Shown: positions 21,942-32,310, numbered from the stretch's first letter. The stretch is DNA of 64,000 nt from Gymnothorax reevesii (GCA_029721435.1 CM056573.1:192137103-192201102), one strand, 5' to 3'. Numbers and translations are program-made. Notes: generated by a model not told the origin, from the letters alone.

Positions 21942-23194
21942 CAGGGGTTCTCAACTGGTCTCACATTGGGACCCACATTTCCTCATGGTCATTACTTCTC
22001 GACCCACTTTTATAGAATCCAAACCAAGCAAATATATTTTTCAAAAACAGTCTTTGAAAACACATACGTCATATTTTTAAACATACACATTTATTTATAT
22101 GTGCAAAGTGCATTTCAGAGCACATTATTAAGAAAATGAGGAAGATGAAAACTGCATTCTTGAATAAAATGCAATTAAATACCAAAATTGCACAAAATAA
22201 ATAAGGCCACAAAACTAAATATTTCATGTCAACGAATCTCTCTGCATTCAAAGCACAAACTGAGAAGGAACATGATAACTGCATGTATAAAAGTGAATAA
22301 AATAAAATTATCAAAACTGCACAACGTAAATAAGGCCACAAAACTAAATATTTTGCATCTATGAATCGCTCTGCATTATCGCTTACTGCCCACCACAGGC
22401 CAGATGTATTATGATACATCTCGAATACGCAAAAAAAAAAAAAAAACCCATCCATTTCACACAAACTCGGGTTTCAAGTTCAAACTCCTATCGTCTCTGG
22501 TGAGCTCAACTCCCCCTCGACTCTCCAGAACCTCAACACAACACTTAAAGTGAACTTCAATGGAATGATGGTTACCATGGCTCCAGAGACAGACGCGCAT
22601 TAAACATTATTCACCTCCACCAAGGAGGTGAATGTTTTTGCCGGCGTTGGTCGGTTAGTTTGTTTGTCTGTTAGCAGGATATCTCAAAAACGGCCGCAAA
22701 GATTTTAACCAAACTTTGCAGGATGTTTGAGTAGCACAAGAGGAAGAAGTGATTGAATGGCATAACTAGGCCAAACTACAGCTGGGATATACGCCGAAGT
22801 TCAAGATTTCAAGTCTTTCCAATGGGCCGGATTTCCAATCACCGTGCTTTTAGGTTTTGCTGCCACTTGGCGGTAAAATGCAACAATACCCTACATCAGC
22901 CTGCAAAAATAACTCATGCACAGAGTTGCCTTGGCGTGGCAGAGGTGCTGCGCTCTCTGAGTCCTCTTGTATTTACCCCTCAGCCCTAAAGGCTGACGGG
23001 GTATTGCTATCCTTCGTTCGGTTGGGCGGCGGGCGGTCGGGCAGGCGGGCGGGCGTCTCCAAAAACTTCGACATTGGGCTGAGGAATATTCCGTGCATTG
23101 CACACCTATTTTTTTAACCAGCTGTCCACGACCCACTCAGAACGGGTCCACAAACCACTTTTGGGTCGTGACCCACCAGTTGAGAACCACTGCT
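21942..23194. mobile_element. non-autonomous hAT element (1.25 kb)
   Basis: Terminal inverted repeats caggggttctcaac and gttgagaaccactg, plus the mirrored 'gggtcgtgaccc' subterminal block, are typical of hAT elements of the Charlie kind. Flanks ctgtagcc (21934-21941) and ctgtagag (23195-23202) are an 8-bp target duplication with two mismatches. No transposase is seen. A poly-A run lies near 22430-22447. From about 22607 to 23110 it holds heads of another dispersed repeat (caaggaggtgaatgtttttg; aaaggctgacggggtattgc). Confidence 0.8.
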
Positions 23195-23283
23195 GTAGAG
23201 ACACAAAAACAATGAATGAAAGTCAATGTTATGTCTTCACAAAGATAGAAGTACAAGGATGTGTTTGTGACATTCTGAATGGC

Positions 23284-23452
23284 TGCCCCTGTCCCTCGGT
23301 GTGTCACAGAATGGTTCCTCCTGTCCCTTGTTGTGTCACAGAATCCTTCCCCCGTCCCTCGGTGTGTCACAGAATGGTTCCCCCTGTCCCTCGGTGTGTC
23401 ACGGAATGGTTCCCCTGTCTCTCGGTGTGTCACAGAATGGTTCCTCCTCTCT
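23284..23452 (+). repeat. 31-32 bp minisatellite beside splice acceptor
   Basis: Five units of roughly 'ctgtccctcggtgtgtcaca' plus 'gaatggttcctc'. The last unit runs into the pyrimidine tract of the acceptor at 23460-23461. Confidence 0.85.
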
Positions 23453-23461
23453 GCATTGCAG

Positions 23462-23591
23462 CGGAGTTCTCGGCCTCAGCCCTATCCGGGGGACATCCTT
23501 GAGTTTCCCCGGAACAAGCACTTCTCCCACTTTGGCGTTTATTACGGAGAGAGAGATGGAGTACCTTATGTGGCTCACCTTACCTCACGCG
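23462..23591 (+). CDS. LRAT/PLAAT-family acyltransferase, internal exon a
   Basis: The exon starts after acceptor ...gcattgcag and ends at donor g|gtgag (GT at 23592-23593). The translation contains PYPGDILEFPR, HFSHFGVYYG and YVAHLTSR. These fit the N-terminal half of the LRAT/NlpC-P60-like acyltransferase fold, with two His of the Cys-His-His site (in SHFG and AHL). Family members transfer acyl chains from phospholipids to retinol or amines, or act as phospholipases at membranes. The splice phase (one base of a Gly/Asp codon) joins cleanly to 28041. The N-terminal exon was not found; at least one must lie upstream. Confidence 0.82.
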
Positions 23592-23629
23592 GTGAGAACC
23601 GGCCTCCTCCCTGCATCCTCTCATTCACT

Positions 23630-24160
23630 TACCCCAACACCAATCACCCCCAAACACCCTTACCCACACATATAATTTCCCCCCCCAGAACCTTCATGCA
23701 CTCATATAATAATCCTAACACCCATTATCCCCAAACACTATTACTCACACATACAATTACACCCCCCCCCCCTCCCCGCCCCGAGACCAATTACCCCAAA
23801 CATCTTTATCCGCATATACAATTACCCCACCAACACCATTACTGAAATATAAAATTACCCCCCCCACACCATTATTCACACATACAATTACACCCCCAAG
23901 ATCAATGACCCCAAACGGCTTTATCCAGACATACAATTATATCAAACACCAATTACCCCAAGCACTTTTACCCACAAATATAATTACCCGCTTGCACCTT
24001 TACCCAAAGATACAATTACCCCCACACCATTACCCACACATACAGTTACCCCTAACAACATAGTAACTCATAATTATACCCAAAAACATTCCCCCAGACG
24101 TACAATTACTTTAACCCACACATTCAGGAAGCCCCCTCCCATCTTCCCCCCACACCATTA
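23630..24160. repeat. degenerate CA/CCCC-rich minisatellite in intron
   Basis: Loose repeats of 'cacacatacaattacccc' at about 35-40 bp spacing, with C-runs up to 13. Confidence 0.75.
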
Positions 24161-24495
24161 CACTTCCAGGTCTACAGCGGTGCTAGAGTAGGATGTAGCT
24201 TGTTTATGTTCTTGAATAGTGTTATAGGATACTGTATTACAGCACTAGAACCACATACTAGAACAGTGCTGGAACAGGATGACTCAGCTCGCAGTGAGGG
24301 CTGACGGCTGGGCTTTATTCTCTGGCTAATTTCTGACTGTTGTTTCAATGTTACGGTTGTGTTCCTCTTTTCCCTTTTTGCATGTTCTCTCTATCATGAA
24401 CAGCCTTTGCAGCAAAGAGGAACTGAAATTCTTTTGTTTTCTCATTTTAATTATTGTTGGTAATGTTCTTTGAAACATTGGTTAGGCTAAAAATT
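24161..24495. other. intronic sequence, nothing recognised
   Basis: Includes a short imperfect repeat around 24165-24290 ('gtgctagagtaggatg', 'gtgctggaacaggatg'). No coding sign. Confidence 0.5.
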
Positions 24496-24498
24496 TTA

Positions 24499-24935
24499 TG
24501 CATACTGTCACCAGAAATGCATTGATGTAGATGAGTCATACGCCTTGAACACATCATAACTGGGAAGAGAAGTCCCAAAGGGATCAGTTCTGTGACCCCT
24601 GCTGCTCCTCATCCACATAAAACTGTTAGCAATGTTGTCAGTGCTTTGACTAAACATTTCATACATACTGTCACCAGAAATGCACTGATGCAGATGAGTC
24701 ATACGCCGTAATCACCCCTCACAGGGATCAGTTCTGAGACCCCTGCTCTCCCTCATCAACATGAATGCTGTTGGTATCATTGTTTGAAATATTTGTTTGA
24801 CTAAACATTTAATGCATACTGTCACCAGAAATGCATTAATGTTGATTAGTAATGTATCTTAATCACTTCATAAATGGGCAGTCCGACAGGGATCAATGCT
24901 GGGTCCGCTGAGCTATATAGAATATTATATATCAT
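24499..24935 (+). repeat. tandem triplication within LINE RT
   Basis: Three units of about 120-165 bp start with 'catactgtcaccagaaatgc' (near 24502, 24664 and 24814). Each contains a version of the GVPQGSVLGP-coding segment. They differ by 15-25%, so the triplication is old. Confidence 0.75.
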
Positions 24936-25073
24936 TATTCTAAAGAGTTTGTAGATCACTCGCTGGGACCTCTACCCTTTATCATTTAAATGAATGGTTT
25001 TGACATCGTCACTGAAGGAAAATTGTTTAAATTTGCAGATACTCAATTGGGAAGTTTAGATTATAGTTTAGTG

Positions 25074-25275
25074 CAGGGGTCCCCAATCTTTCCCAGAAAG
25101 GGCCGGTGTGGCTGCAGCTTTCATTGCTACCAAGCAGCTACACACCTGATACTACTAATCAACCCCTGTACTCTTTGCTGATAAGCTTAATTAGTAGCAT
25201 CAGGTGTGTAGCTGCTTGGCTACAATGAAAGCTGCACCCACACCAGCCCTTTCTGGGAAAGATTGGGGACCCCTG
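25074..25275. mobile_element. hAT-type MITE, 202 bp
   Basis: A near-complete palindrome with ends caggggtccccaatc and gattggggacccctg. Flanks gtttagtg (25066-25073) and gtttagag (25276-25283) are an 8-bp duplication with one mismatch. It sits inside the LINE RT. Confidence 0.88.
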
Positions 25276-25610
25276 GTTTAGAGGCTGCTTTTGTGATCCA
25301 AGATGATTTACACAGAATACAGAAGTGGATGCAAACTTGGAAAATAAAACTCAATACAGCAAAATGTGAAATTCCACAAGTGGGAATAAAAACATTTGAC
25401 AAGATTACTTTATGGGAGGTTCATAATGGAAATGTGTTATAATTATCTGGTGCAATACAATAATGGAGGGGGGGGGACAGTGACATCCAGCGTTCAGATT
25501 CTAGACTGCAGCAATCGCTCACTCACTCACGCTTACCCCGCCGTTGGCAAAAAGACTGTGGCCTCCGAGGACCAAAACACTTTTGCGGAAATGGCTCCTT
25601 CCACGACTGG

Positions 25611-26600
25611 GGCTGCGTTCCAATCCGAAAAAATGCTTGCTTCGTCATGTTCACTCGCCCTCCAATCGAGGGGGGAATCCCCAAAAAATCTCGGATGTAA
25701 GATGGCTGCCACTTGTAGGGTCGTTCCAATCCAGTTTTGCCGAGGGAAGGACAAATTTTCATTTGCTCAAGCCCTCGATTATCCTCCCTGAAACAAAGCC
25801 AAAAACGAACATCCCTCCCAGCTTTGATATTGCCCAGAATGTTTTGCTCATTCTCCCTCGGTCAAAATTTCACGTCCACCATTTTTTTCTGCTGGCAAAA
25901 GGGGGAATTGTGGCAGGGAAATTACCGTACAAATGAAAGAATTGTGTACGAGTAGTGTTTATGACAGAGTTATATTCAGATAGCGAAGTTTGGGGGTGAG
26001 GGGCATCGGTTTCACATTATTTTTTAAGCCTCTGACTTTACGTTCATTTTTGCTGTAGCTAGCCTATAGCATCCGCGAGGACTATTGCGGAGCTAAAAGC
26101 CGCTTTCACATCGGATGCGATACGACTTTTTCACGAAACAGATTACATTCAAAGTCAATGCAAAGACGCGAATGCATGCAAAACACGTGTATTCGCGTCT
26201 TAACATTGACTTTGAATGCAATATGGGGTGAAAGCAGCTTTATTTTCCCATACAACAGTCACAAGTGCCGCAGCGATCAAACGAGCACGCAGTCTTCTGC
26301 TTGCCATAAACATGCGATACGCTTCCGCGTGAACTGTAACAGGTAAAACGTACAGGCAACTAACTCACTAGGCTCCATGGTAACACAAACTTCCCGTTGG
26401 GTTGTTGACAAACGTCGAAGTGCGGAAGAAACGCAGCGCGGGTTGTTCCGATCCGATTTCCCTCAACCCTTCCCCGAAGTCCCCTCTACTGCCCTCCCTC
26501 GCTCGGGAAGGGCTTACTCGCCTGCTACCTCAATCGGAGGGCTCACTCGAGTGGAGGGAAGAAGTGAAGTGAGTATCTTATTTCGGATTGGAACGCAGCC
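25611..26600. mobile_element. DNA transposon-like element with 20-bp perfect TIRs
   Basis: Ends ggctgcgttccaatccgaaa and the exact complement (26581-26600). Subterminal blocks (ccctcc..., ctcggga...) are also mirrored. There is no transposase. Superfamily is uncertain because no clear target duplication is visible. A nested palindrome lies inside at 26093-26242. Confidence 0.75.
26093..26242. repeat. nested palindrome inside TIR element
   Basis: The arms 'attcaaagtcaatgcaaaga' and 'cattgactttgaatgca' pair around an ACGTGT-rich loop, with outer 'ccgctttcaca' mirrored by 'tgaaagcagc'. It is probably a smaller MITE. Confidence 0.65.
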
Positions 26601-26988
26601 TGAGATTTATACACGCGAAACGCGTTCTCTAGCTGGCTGGATTGTCCAGTCGGGCTGCCGTACCAACATGGCTGTGCAAGATGGCGATGTCTCTAAAGCA
26701 AGGCCCTTGCTATATGTATATATAAATGCATAATTATAAGGCTATGAAAACCAAACACATTATATTTTATAGCGATTATACACTTATATAAACATATTAA
26801 TGGGTAGTATATTCAGATTTTGCCAATAAACCATGCAAATATTATCCACTGGTCCTTTAAGAGTATTGTGTGCAGTTCTGGGGACTGTACAACAAGAGAT
26901 ATACAGAGGCTCTATAAAAGGTTCAAAGGAGAGCAATAGAGCTAATAAGCTTAAAGCTTAAACGCTGTGAGGAACAACTGAAGAATCT

Positions 26989-27149
26989 TAACCCCCAGAG
27001 CACTAAACCCAATTGTTGTTGCTCAATGATGTCAGATATCAAAATCAAAGCTGTTGAAAACCTATCATGCGATACATTTTTCACATGATAAGTTTTCAAC
27101 AAGACAAGATAATGAATTTCTTTTTTAATTTCCAGCGCTCTAAGGGTTA
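26989..27149. mobile_element. short MITE, family 1 copy 1
   Basis: Begins ttaacccccagagcact and ends agcgctctaagggttaa. It contains gatgtcagatatcaaaatca and gataagttttcaacaa. It is shared with the next copy at 27427-27583. Confidence 0.65.
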
Positions 27150-27426
27150 ATCTCTTCTGCCTCCTTAAAGGTGATTCGATTGAGGCTTTAAAATGTATGA
27201 AAGTGATCATGAGCAAAGAGCTGTGTGGAATTATTAAGGCTAAGTTCTGTTCGCAGAATAAGGAGTCACAAATGAATGTTAGCCCGTGGTAAATTTTGTG
27301 CTGAAAGTATATTATTCATGCAGAGAGCGATCACAGTGTGGAATAGCTTGTCTGGCCATATCGTAGAGCCAGGAACTCCGGGAGGTTTCAGTCACAGGCT
27401 CGATTCAGTGCTGGACAGCATCAGTC

Positions 27427-27583
27427 CTTAACCCTTTCAATGATGTAAGATATCAAAATCAGACACTGTTGAAAATCATGTGCCGGGAGCTCTTTTAAAC
27501 AAGTTGCCACATGATAGGTTTTCAACAGCTCAGGATAACTACATTTTTAATTCCTTGAAAATGTATTCAGTGCTCGAAGGGTA
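27427..27583. mobile_element. short MITE, family 1 copy 2
   Basis: Begins cttaaccctttcaatgatgt and ends gtgctcgaagggtaag. The interior matches copy 1 (gatatcaaaatca, gataggttttcaaca). It lies at the 3' end of the LINE remnant. Confidence 0.6.
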
Positions 27584-28040
27584 AGTATCACAAATCTTTG
27601 GTAAACTTCAGTATCGGAAAATGGTGAGCCTAGTTGGCCTGTTTTTACCGCTCATGCTATGTTATGATCAAATTTTTTTATTTAAGTGATATAACTGGAA
27701 TAGTGAGTGATTCTGAAAACATTCTGCTTTTCAGCAATATTGAAGTTAAGAAAAAAATCACAGGTTTGACAAAAACCAACAGCATTTTCAGCAAGATTTC
27801 ATCTAAAACCAGTGGTGGTTCCAATGGTAAAACTGAAACTGTAATCCAGTTCTGCACTTGCGGCAATAAGCGGGTCTGACCTCCCAGGGCGCGTCTGAGG
27901 CTTTATCCAAATGCCAAAGCACCTCTGAAAATTTTGTGTGTGTGTGCATGTCTGTTTGTATGTACTTGTGTAATTGCGTGTATACGCGTGTGTATTTCTT
28001 TTATTGTTTGTATGTGTGTGTGTATCTGTCCTCTCTCCAG
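27584..28040. other. intronic sequence up to splice acceptor
   Basis: No gene. A GT-rich run (27935-28025) precedes the pyrimidine tract of the acceptor at 28040. Confidence 0.5.
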
Positions 28041-28294
28041 ACTCAGACTCAAAGCTGCTTCTGTTTGGTCGGGCGCTGAAGTCCTCGGTGAAGGTGGAGC
28101 CGGTGGAGGTTGTGGGGAAGCGCTACAGAGTCAGTAATTACCTGGACGAGATGCACGCGCCGCGAGATTTCTACACGCTGATCAAACCTGAGATCGACGA
28201 GGCTGTGGGCAAACCCTGCACCTTCGACATCCTATTCCACAACTGTGAACACCAGGCTACCCTGTATCGGTACGGCGTGAAGAAATCCATGCAG
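28041..28294 (+). CDS. LRAT/PLAAT-family acyltransferase, internal exon b
   Basis: Acceptor ctctctccag (AG 28039-28040), donor cag|gtaaca (GT 28295-28296). The 84 complete codons include RYRVSNYLDE and the nucleophile block HNCEHQATLYRYGVKKSMQ. NCEH is the catalytic Cys motif of LRAT/PLAAT enzymes. The boundary just after ...RYGV..S.Q in phase 0 matches the exon layout of PLAAT genes as I recall it, so PLAAT-like is slightly favoured over LRAT proper. There is no stop or shift, so the gene looks intact here. The C-terminal exon with the expected membrane anchor was not recognised downstream. Confidence 0.85.
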
Positions 28295-28308
28295 GTAACA
28301 CCCCTGCG

Positions 28309-28380
28309 CACACACACCTGCACACCAACATACACACACACACACAAACACACACACAAGCACTCATATATATATATATA
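28309..28380. repeat. (CA)n then (TA)n microsatellite
   Basis: CA repeats with interruptions, then about 9 TA units. The Tc1-like element begins directly after them. Confidence 0.9.
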
Positions 28381-28666
28381 CACTCAACAAAAATATAAAC
28401 GCAACACTTTTGTTTTTGCTCCCATTTGTCATGAGATGGACTCAAAGATCTAAAATTCATTCCAGATACACAATATTACCATTTCTCTCAAACATTGTTC
28501 ACAAATCTGTCTAAATGTGTGATAGTGAGCACTTTTGCTTTGCTGAGACAATCCATCCCACCTCACAGGTGTGCCACATCAAGATGCTCATCAGACACCA
28601 TGATTAGTGCACAGGTGTACCTTATACTGCCCACAATAAAAGGCCACTCTGAAATGTGCAGTTTTG
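28381..28666 (+). repeat. left TIR of Tc1-like element
   Basis: 286 bp, pairing with 29726-30010. The outer 20 bases are cactcaacaaaaatataaac. Confidence 0.9.
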
Positions 28667-28678
28667 TCTCACAGCAAA

Positions 28679-29692
28679 ATGCCACAGATGGCGCAAGCAT
28701 TGAGGGAGCGTGCAATTGGCATGCTGACAGCAGGAATGTCAACCAGATCTGTTGCTCGAGCATTGAATGTTCATTTCTCCACCATAAGCCGTCTCCAAAG
28801 GCGTTTCAGAGAATATGGCAGTCCATCCAACCGGCCTAACAACCGCAGACCACGTGTAACCGCACCAGCCCAGGACCTCCACATCCAGCAGGTTCACCTC
28901 CAAGATCGTCTGAGACCAACTACTCAGACAGCTGCTGAAACAATTGGTTTGCATAACCAAAGAATTTCTGCACAAACTGTCAGAAACCGTCTCAGGGAAG
29001 CTCAACTGCGTGCTCGTCGTCCTCATCGGGGTCTTAACCTGACTCCAGATCGTCGCCGTAACAGACTTGAGTGGGCAAATGCTCACATTCGATGGCGTCT
29101 GGCATGTTGGAGAGGTGTTCTCTTCACGGATGAATCTCGGTTTACATTGTTCAGGGCAGATGGCAGACAGCGTGTGTGGCGTCGTGTGGGTGAGCGCTTT
29201 GCTGATGTCAATGTTGTGGATCGAGTGGCCCATGGTGGTGGTGGGGTTATGGTATGGGCAGGCATCTGTTATGGACGAAGAACACAGGTGCATTTTATTG
29301 ATGGCATTTTGAATGCACAGAGATACTGTGATGAGATCCTGAGGCCCATTGTTGTGCCATACATCCATGAACATCACCTCATGTTTCAGCAAGATAATGC
29401 ACGGCCCCATGTTGCAAGGATCTGTACACAATTCTTGGAAGCTGAAGATGTCCCAGTTCTTGCATGGCCAGCATACTCACGGGACATGTCACCCATTCAG
29501 CATGTTTGGCATGTGCTTGACCGGCGTACACGACAACGCGTACCAGTTCCCACTAATATCCAGCAACTTCGCACAGCCATTGAAGAGGAGTGGACCAACA
29601 TTCCACAAGCCACAATTGGCAATCTGATAAACTCTAAGCGAAGAAGATGTGTTGCACTGCATGAGGCAAATGGTAGTCACACCAGATACTGA
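28679..29692 (+). CDS. Tc1-like transposase, intact frame with E-to-Q at third catalytic site
   Basis: 337 codons from the first ATG (MPQMAQAL), normal length for Tc1 enzymes. The N-terminus holds helix-turn-helix DNA-binding segments (ARALNVHFSTISRLQRRF). The catalytic core has D151 (FTDESRF) and D239 (QQDNARPH). At the DD34E position it reads SPIQHVW, so residue 274 is Gln (CAG at 29498-29500) where the family has Glu, and the following usual Asp is His. The enzyme should bind the TIRs and cut and paste the element, but this substitution is expected to abolish catalysis. No stop or shift is present. An upstream in-frame TTG is not used as the start here. Confidence 0.93.
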   Translation: MPQMAQALRERAIGMLTAGMSTRSVARALNVHFSTISRLQRRFREYGSPSNRPNNRRPRVTAPAQDLHIQQVHLQDRLRPTTQTAAETIGLHNQRISAQTVRNRLREAQLRARRPHRGLNLTPDRRRNRLEWANAHIRWRLACWRGVLFTDESRFTLFRADGRQRVWRRVGERFADVNVVDRVAHGGGGVMVWAGICYGRRTQVHFIDGILNAQRYCDEILRPIVVPYIHEHHLMFQQDNARPHVARICTQFLEAEDVPVLAWPAYSRDMSPIQHVWHVLDRRTRQRVPVPTNIQQLRTAIEEEWTNIPQATIGNLINSKRRRCVALHEANGSHTRY

Positions 29693-29725
29693 CTGGTTCT
29701 GAGTCCCCAGACCCCCAATAAAGCA

Positions 29726-30007
29726 AAAACTGCACATTTCAGGGTGGCCTTTTATTGTGGACAGTCCAAGGTACACCTGTGCACTAATCATGGTGTCTGA
29801 TGAGCATCTTGATGTGGCACACCTGTGAAGTGGGATGGATTGTCTCAGCAAAGCAAAAGTGCTCACTATCACACATTTAGACAGATTTGAGAACAATGTT
29901 TGAGAGAAATGGTAATATTGTGTATCTGGAATGAATTTTAGATCTTTGAGTCCATCTCATGACAAATGGGAGCAAAAACAAAAGCGTTGCGTTTATATTT
30001 CTGTTGA

Positions 30008-30010
<3 letters not shown>
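29726..30010 (-). repeat. right TIR of Tc1-like element
   Basis: Complement of the left TIR with few differences; ends ...ttctgttgagtg. Confidence 0.9.

Positions 30011-30058
<48 letters not shown>
30011..30058. repeat. (TA)n microsatellite
   Basis: About 20 TA units flanked by TG/CA. Confidence 0.95.
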
Positions 30059-30061
<3 letters not shown>

Positions 30062-32011
30062 GGTTCCCCAGGATACCATTTTCCTGATGTAAATACAACG
30101 TTAGTTTTTGGTTGCATATTTCTGTTCCCCTAACGTTCTCCAAACGTTCTCCTAACTTTCACAATGTGGGAAACTTTTATAGAGCTGTAGCGGCTACTTA
30201 CTTAACTATCAGAAGCCGCGAGTGGTTAAATAAAGAAGATTGTTTGCACTCAGATCCACAAACTTACCTGTGTTTGACTATTAATTCTTCTCGCTTCTCC
30301 TTACTGGAATATATTCCTTAACATCCGCATTTGTACACAATGAGACTTATAAAGAAAGCGCAAGTACGCTGTTTGACTTCGCAGTTCATAATGCAACACA
30401 GGTTGGACAATATCTGTGCGGGCAATGCTGCTTAGGGCTGGCAGTGGATAGTGTTGGATTTACTGAAGCGCTCCACTGAAAATCGTTAAAATCCACCGCT
30501 TAACAGTGACGTGTCTGGCGTTATGGCCGCTGTCACAGCAGCGCGAGACCAGTATTATACTGACTCTGGCTTCTCAGAAAAATGATGGCTAAACCGGCTA
30601 ACAGTTCAACCGAACAACGAAACTTTTCTATAACGTTTGATAATTTTACTTACCTTTACTGTGTATTGTGATGGCACCAACTCTAATCTAAACATTAATA
30701 ACTTTCCATGCTATTTCATTCTATACTTAAATGTCCTATTTCTAACGCTATGAAATCATTTTAGCTATAGTAGAAGTAAACTAAAAGAGACATCCCCCTC
30801 TCTATAACTAATGTCTCTCATTCGAAAATAATAACACAGAAACAAATCTAATGACGCCTATAAATTATCCTCTAATCACCTAAATTGATTATCAAAATAA
30901 TGTAAATAGAATATCGACATTCTTGCGAAATTCTCCGTTTCTCACCATGGAGCTGTCTCTCCGCAGTCTTCAACCCGCGAATACTTCGATCGACCCGGAG
31001 TACCAATTATCATATTTTTATAGCGCGAGACGAGATAGCGTTTGAAACTGTTTAGAGTACGAATTGTATACGCCAAGTTTTTCTTTATACCTTTCATAAA
31101 AATTTGAAGATTAAGTCGGGTGTTTTCATTCTTTAAAACTTTTTTTAAAAAAAAGCGCTGGCTCTTGTCATTTGGCTTTCTGTAATGGATCACCGCCGCC
31201 ATCTAACGTTACAATTGTAGCTGAGGCTGGTCAGCCAGGTAATGGCCTTGATGTTGCAGTTGTTATATGGTTTAAATTCTTAAAATGTGTTTATATATGT
31301 ACTTTAATTTAATTTTTTTTTTTTTTTTTGTAGGCCTATTGTTGCCAAAGTCGTATAATGGTGTTTACATTTTTGTATTATTGCTATTTGCGCATCAAAT
31401 GACCTTTGCCTACTTGACCCGGAAGTAACGTAGACCCAAATAACCTAAAATAAAAACTTGGTTTTGGACATCAGTATGAACGTGGAGTCTTTGTAGAGCC
31501 AGCGGGTAGTTACAGTGAAAAAGTACCTGAAGGAGAAACGTCTCTGTGGAGACGCCCGTCCTCAGCCACCAAAGTTGTTCCTCACCTGTGGTGTCTTCAG
31601 CCCGCGCATAGCCCAGATCAGCTGCGCCGCTCCGAGATTATACGAGGCAATCAGACGGCTGGATTCAACGTAGGCTAATCGCGCCACTCTCGGATCTTCG
31701 TGCCAGGCTCCGCGGCGGGAACCAGATTTTATTGGGCGGTTGTGCTACATCACTTTCGAGTGGACAACAGATTTTCTTCTGATGAATTCCTCGTGGATCA
31801 TTGCGGGCTCGGCGTGCTGCGGCTTCCTGCGGGGACAATCATGTTCATGATCTGCGTCTTCCTCGGACACTTTCCGGTTTAACGTGAAACTTTATTGGAG
31901 CGAGCGAGAGGACTGCTTTTTCTGACTTCGATCCAGTCCTGCGCCCTCCATCATTGGTACAGTTGCCATGTATTTCAGGTTGGACCGCAACATGCTGTTG
32001 ATAGTCTGAAT
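30059..32011. other. no gene recognised; one GC-richer segment
   Basis: 30059-31490 is anonymous and AT-rich, with an odd 'aacgttctcc' repetition at 30130-30150 and a T-run at 31313-31330. 31500-31930 is GC- and CpG-richer and could be a 5' exon or part of a BEL LTR, but I see no coding frame beyond 60 codons and no TG...CA pair. Confidence 0.4.
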
Positions 32012-32310
32012 CAGGGATGGGCAACGAGGGCCGTATCTGTCCCTGGTTTTCACACCAACCTCTGGTCTTTAATCAGTTAATTATCTAAATTAGCGAAACT
32101 ATTCATGAAATATGACATTTCATAAAACTATCATAAATTACCACCAAAGACCGTTCTTGTCGCCCTACACAAAAGATTTTTCTTTGATCAAATCTTTGCA
32201 AAAACCTATACTTGTATATGCAGCCAATTAACTCAATTAGTCAGGGTAATTGATAGAAATAAAAACCCGCATACACAGCGGCTCTCCAGGACGGGAGTTG
32301 CCCACCTCTG
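32012..32310. mobile_element. hAT-type MITE, 299 bp
   Basis: Ends cagggatgggcaac and gttgcccacctctg. Flanks gtctgaat (32004-32011) and gcctaaat (32311-32318) are an 8-bp duplication with two mismatches. Non-coding. Confidence 0.8.

Larger units (their letters stand above)
24499..27426 (+). mobile_element. CR1/L2-like LINE remnant in intron, interrupted
   Basis: Plus-strand RT debris: VPKGSVL.PLLLLIHI near 24572, AVRQGSMLGPLSYIEY near 24870, FADTQLGSL near 25035, then LHRIQKWMQTWKIKLNTAKCE near 25305-25365 (the thumb, usual W...F N..KC). After a 1.4-kb insertion the C-terminal VQFWGLYNKRYTEALKRFKG (26870-26930) and TVWNSLSGHIVEPGTPG (27330-27390) close the element. It is interrupted by a hAT MITE (25074-25275), a TIR element (25611-26600) and a short MITE (26989-27149). 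Confidence 0.7.
28381..30010 (+). mobile_element. full-length Tc1-like transposon with long TIRs
   Basis: 1630 bp. Inverted repeats of about 285 bp (28381-28666 and 29726-30010) are nearly identical and start cactcaacaaaaatataaac. It inserted in TA-repeat DNA; the left TA (28379-28380) is clear, while the right side reads tgtgtata, so the duplication is blurred by microsatellite change. It encodes one open transposase. It lies in the intron after LRAT/PLAAT exon b, in the same orientation. Confidence 0.92.

Noticed and set aside
23279..23845. 188-codon frame as one protein
   Set aside because: Only 23462-23591 resembles a protein and it is bounded by good splice sites; upstream is minisatellite and downstream CA-rich repeat.
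28739..29431. 230-codon minus-strand frame
   Set aside because: It is fully antisense to the Tc1-like transposase and has no domain of its own.
31700..31882. A C-terminal exon of the LRAT/PLAAT gene in the GC-richer region
   Set aside because: The short frame has a hydrophobic end but no acceptor in the needed phase and no similarity to the family C-terminus.
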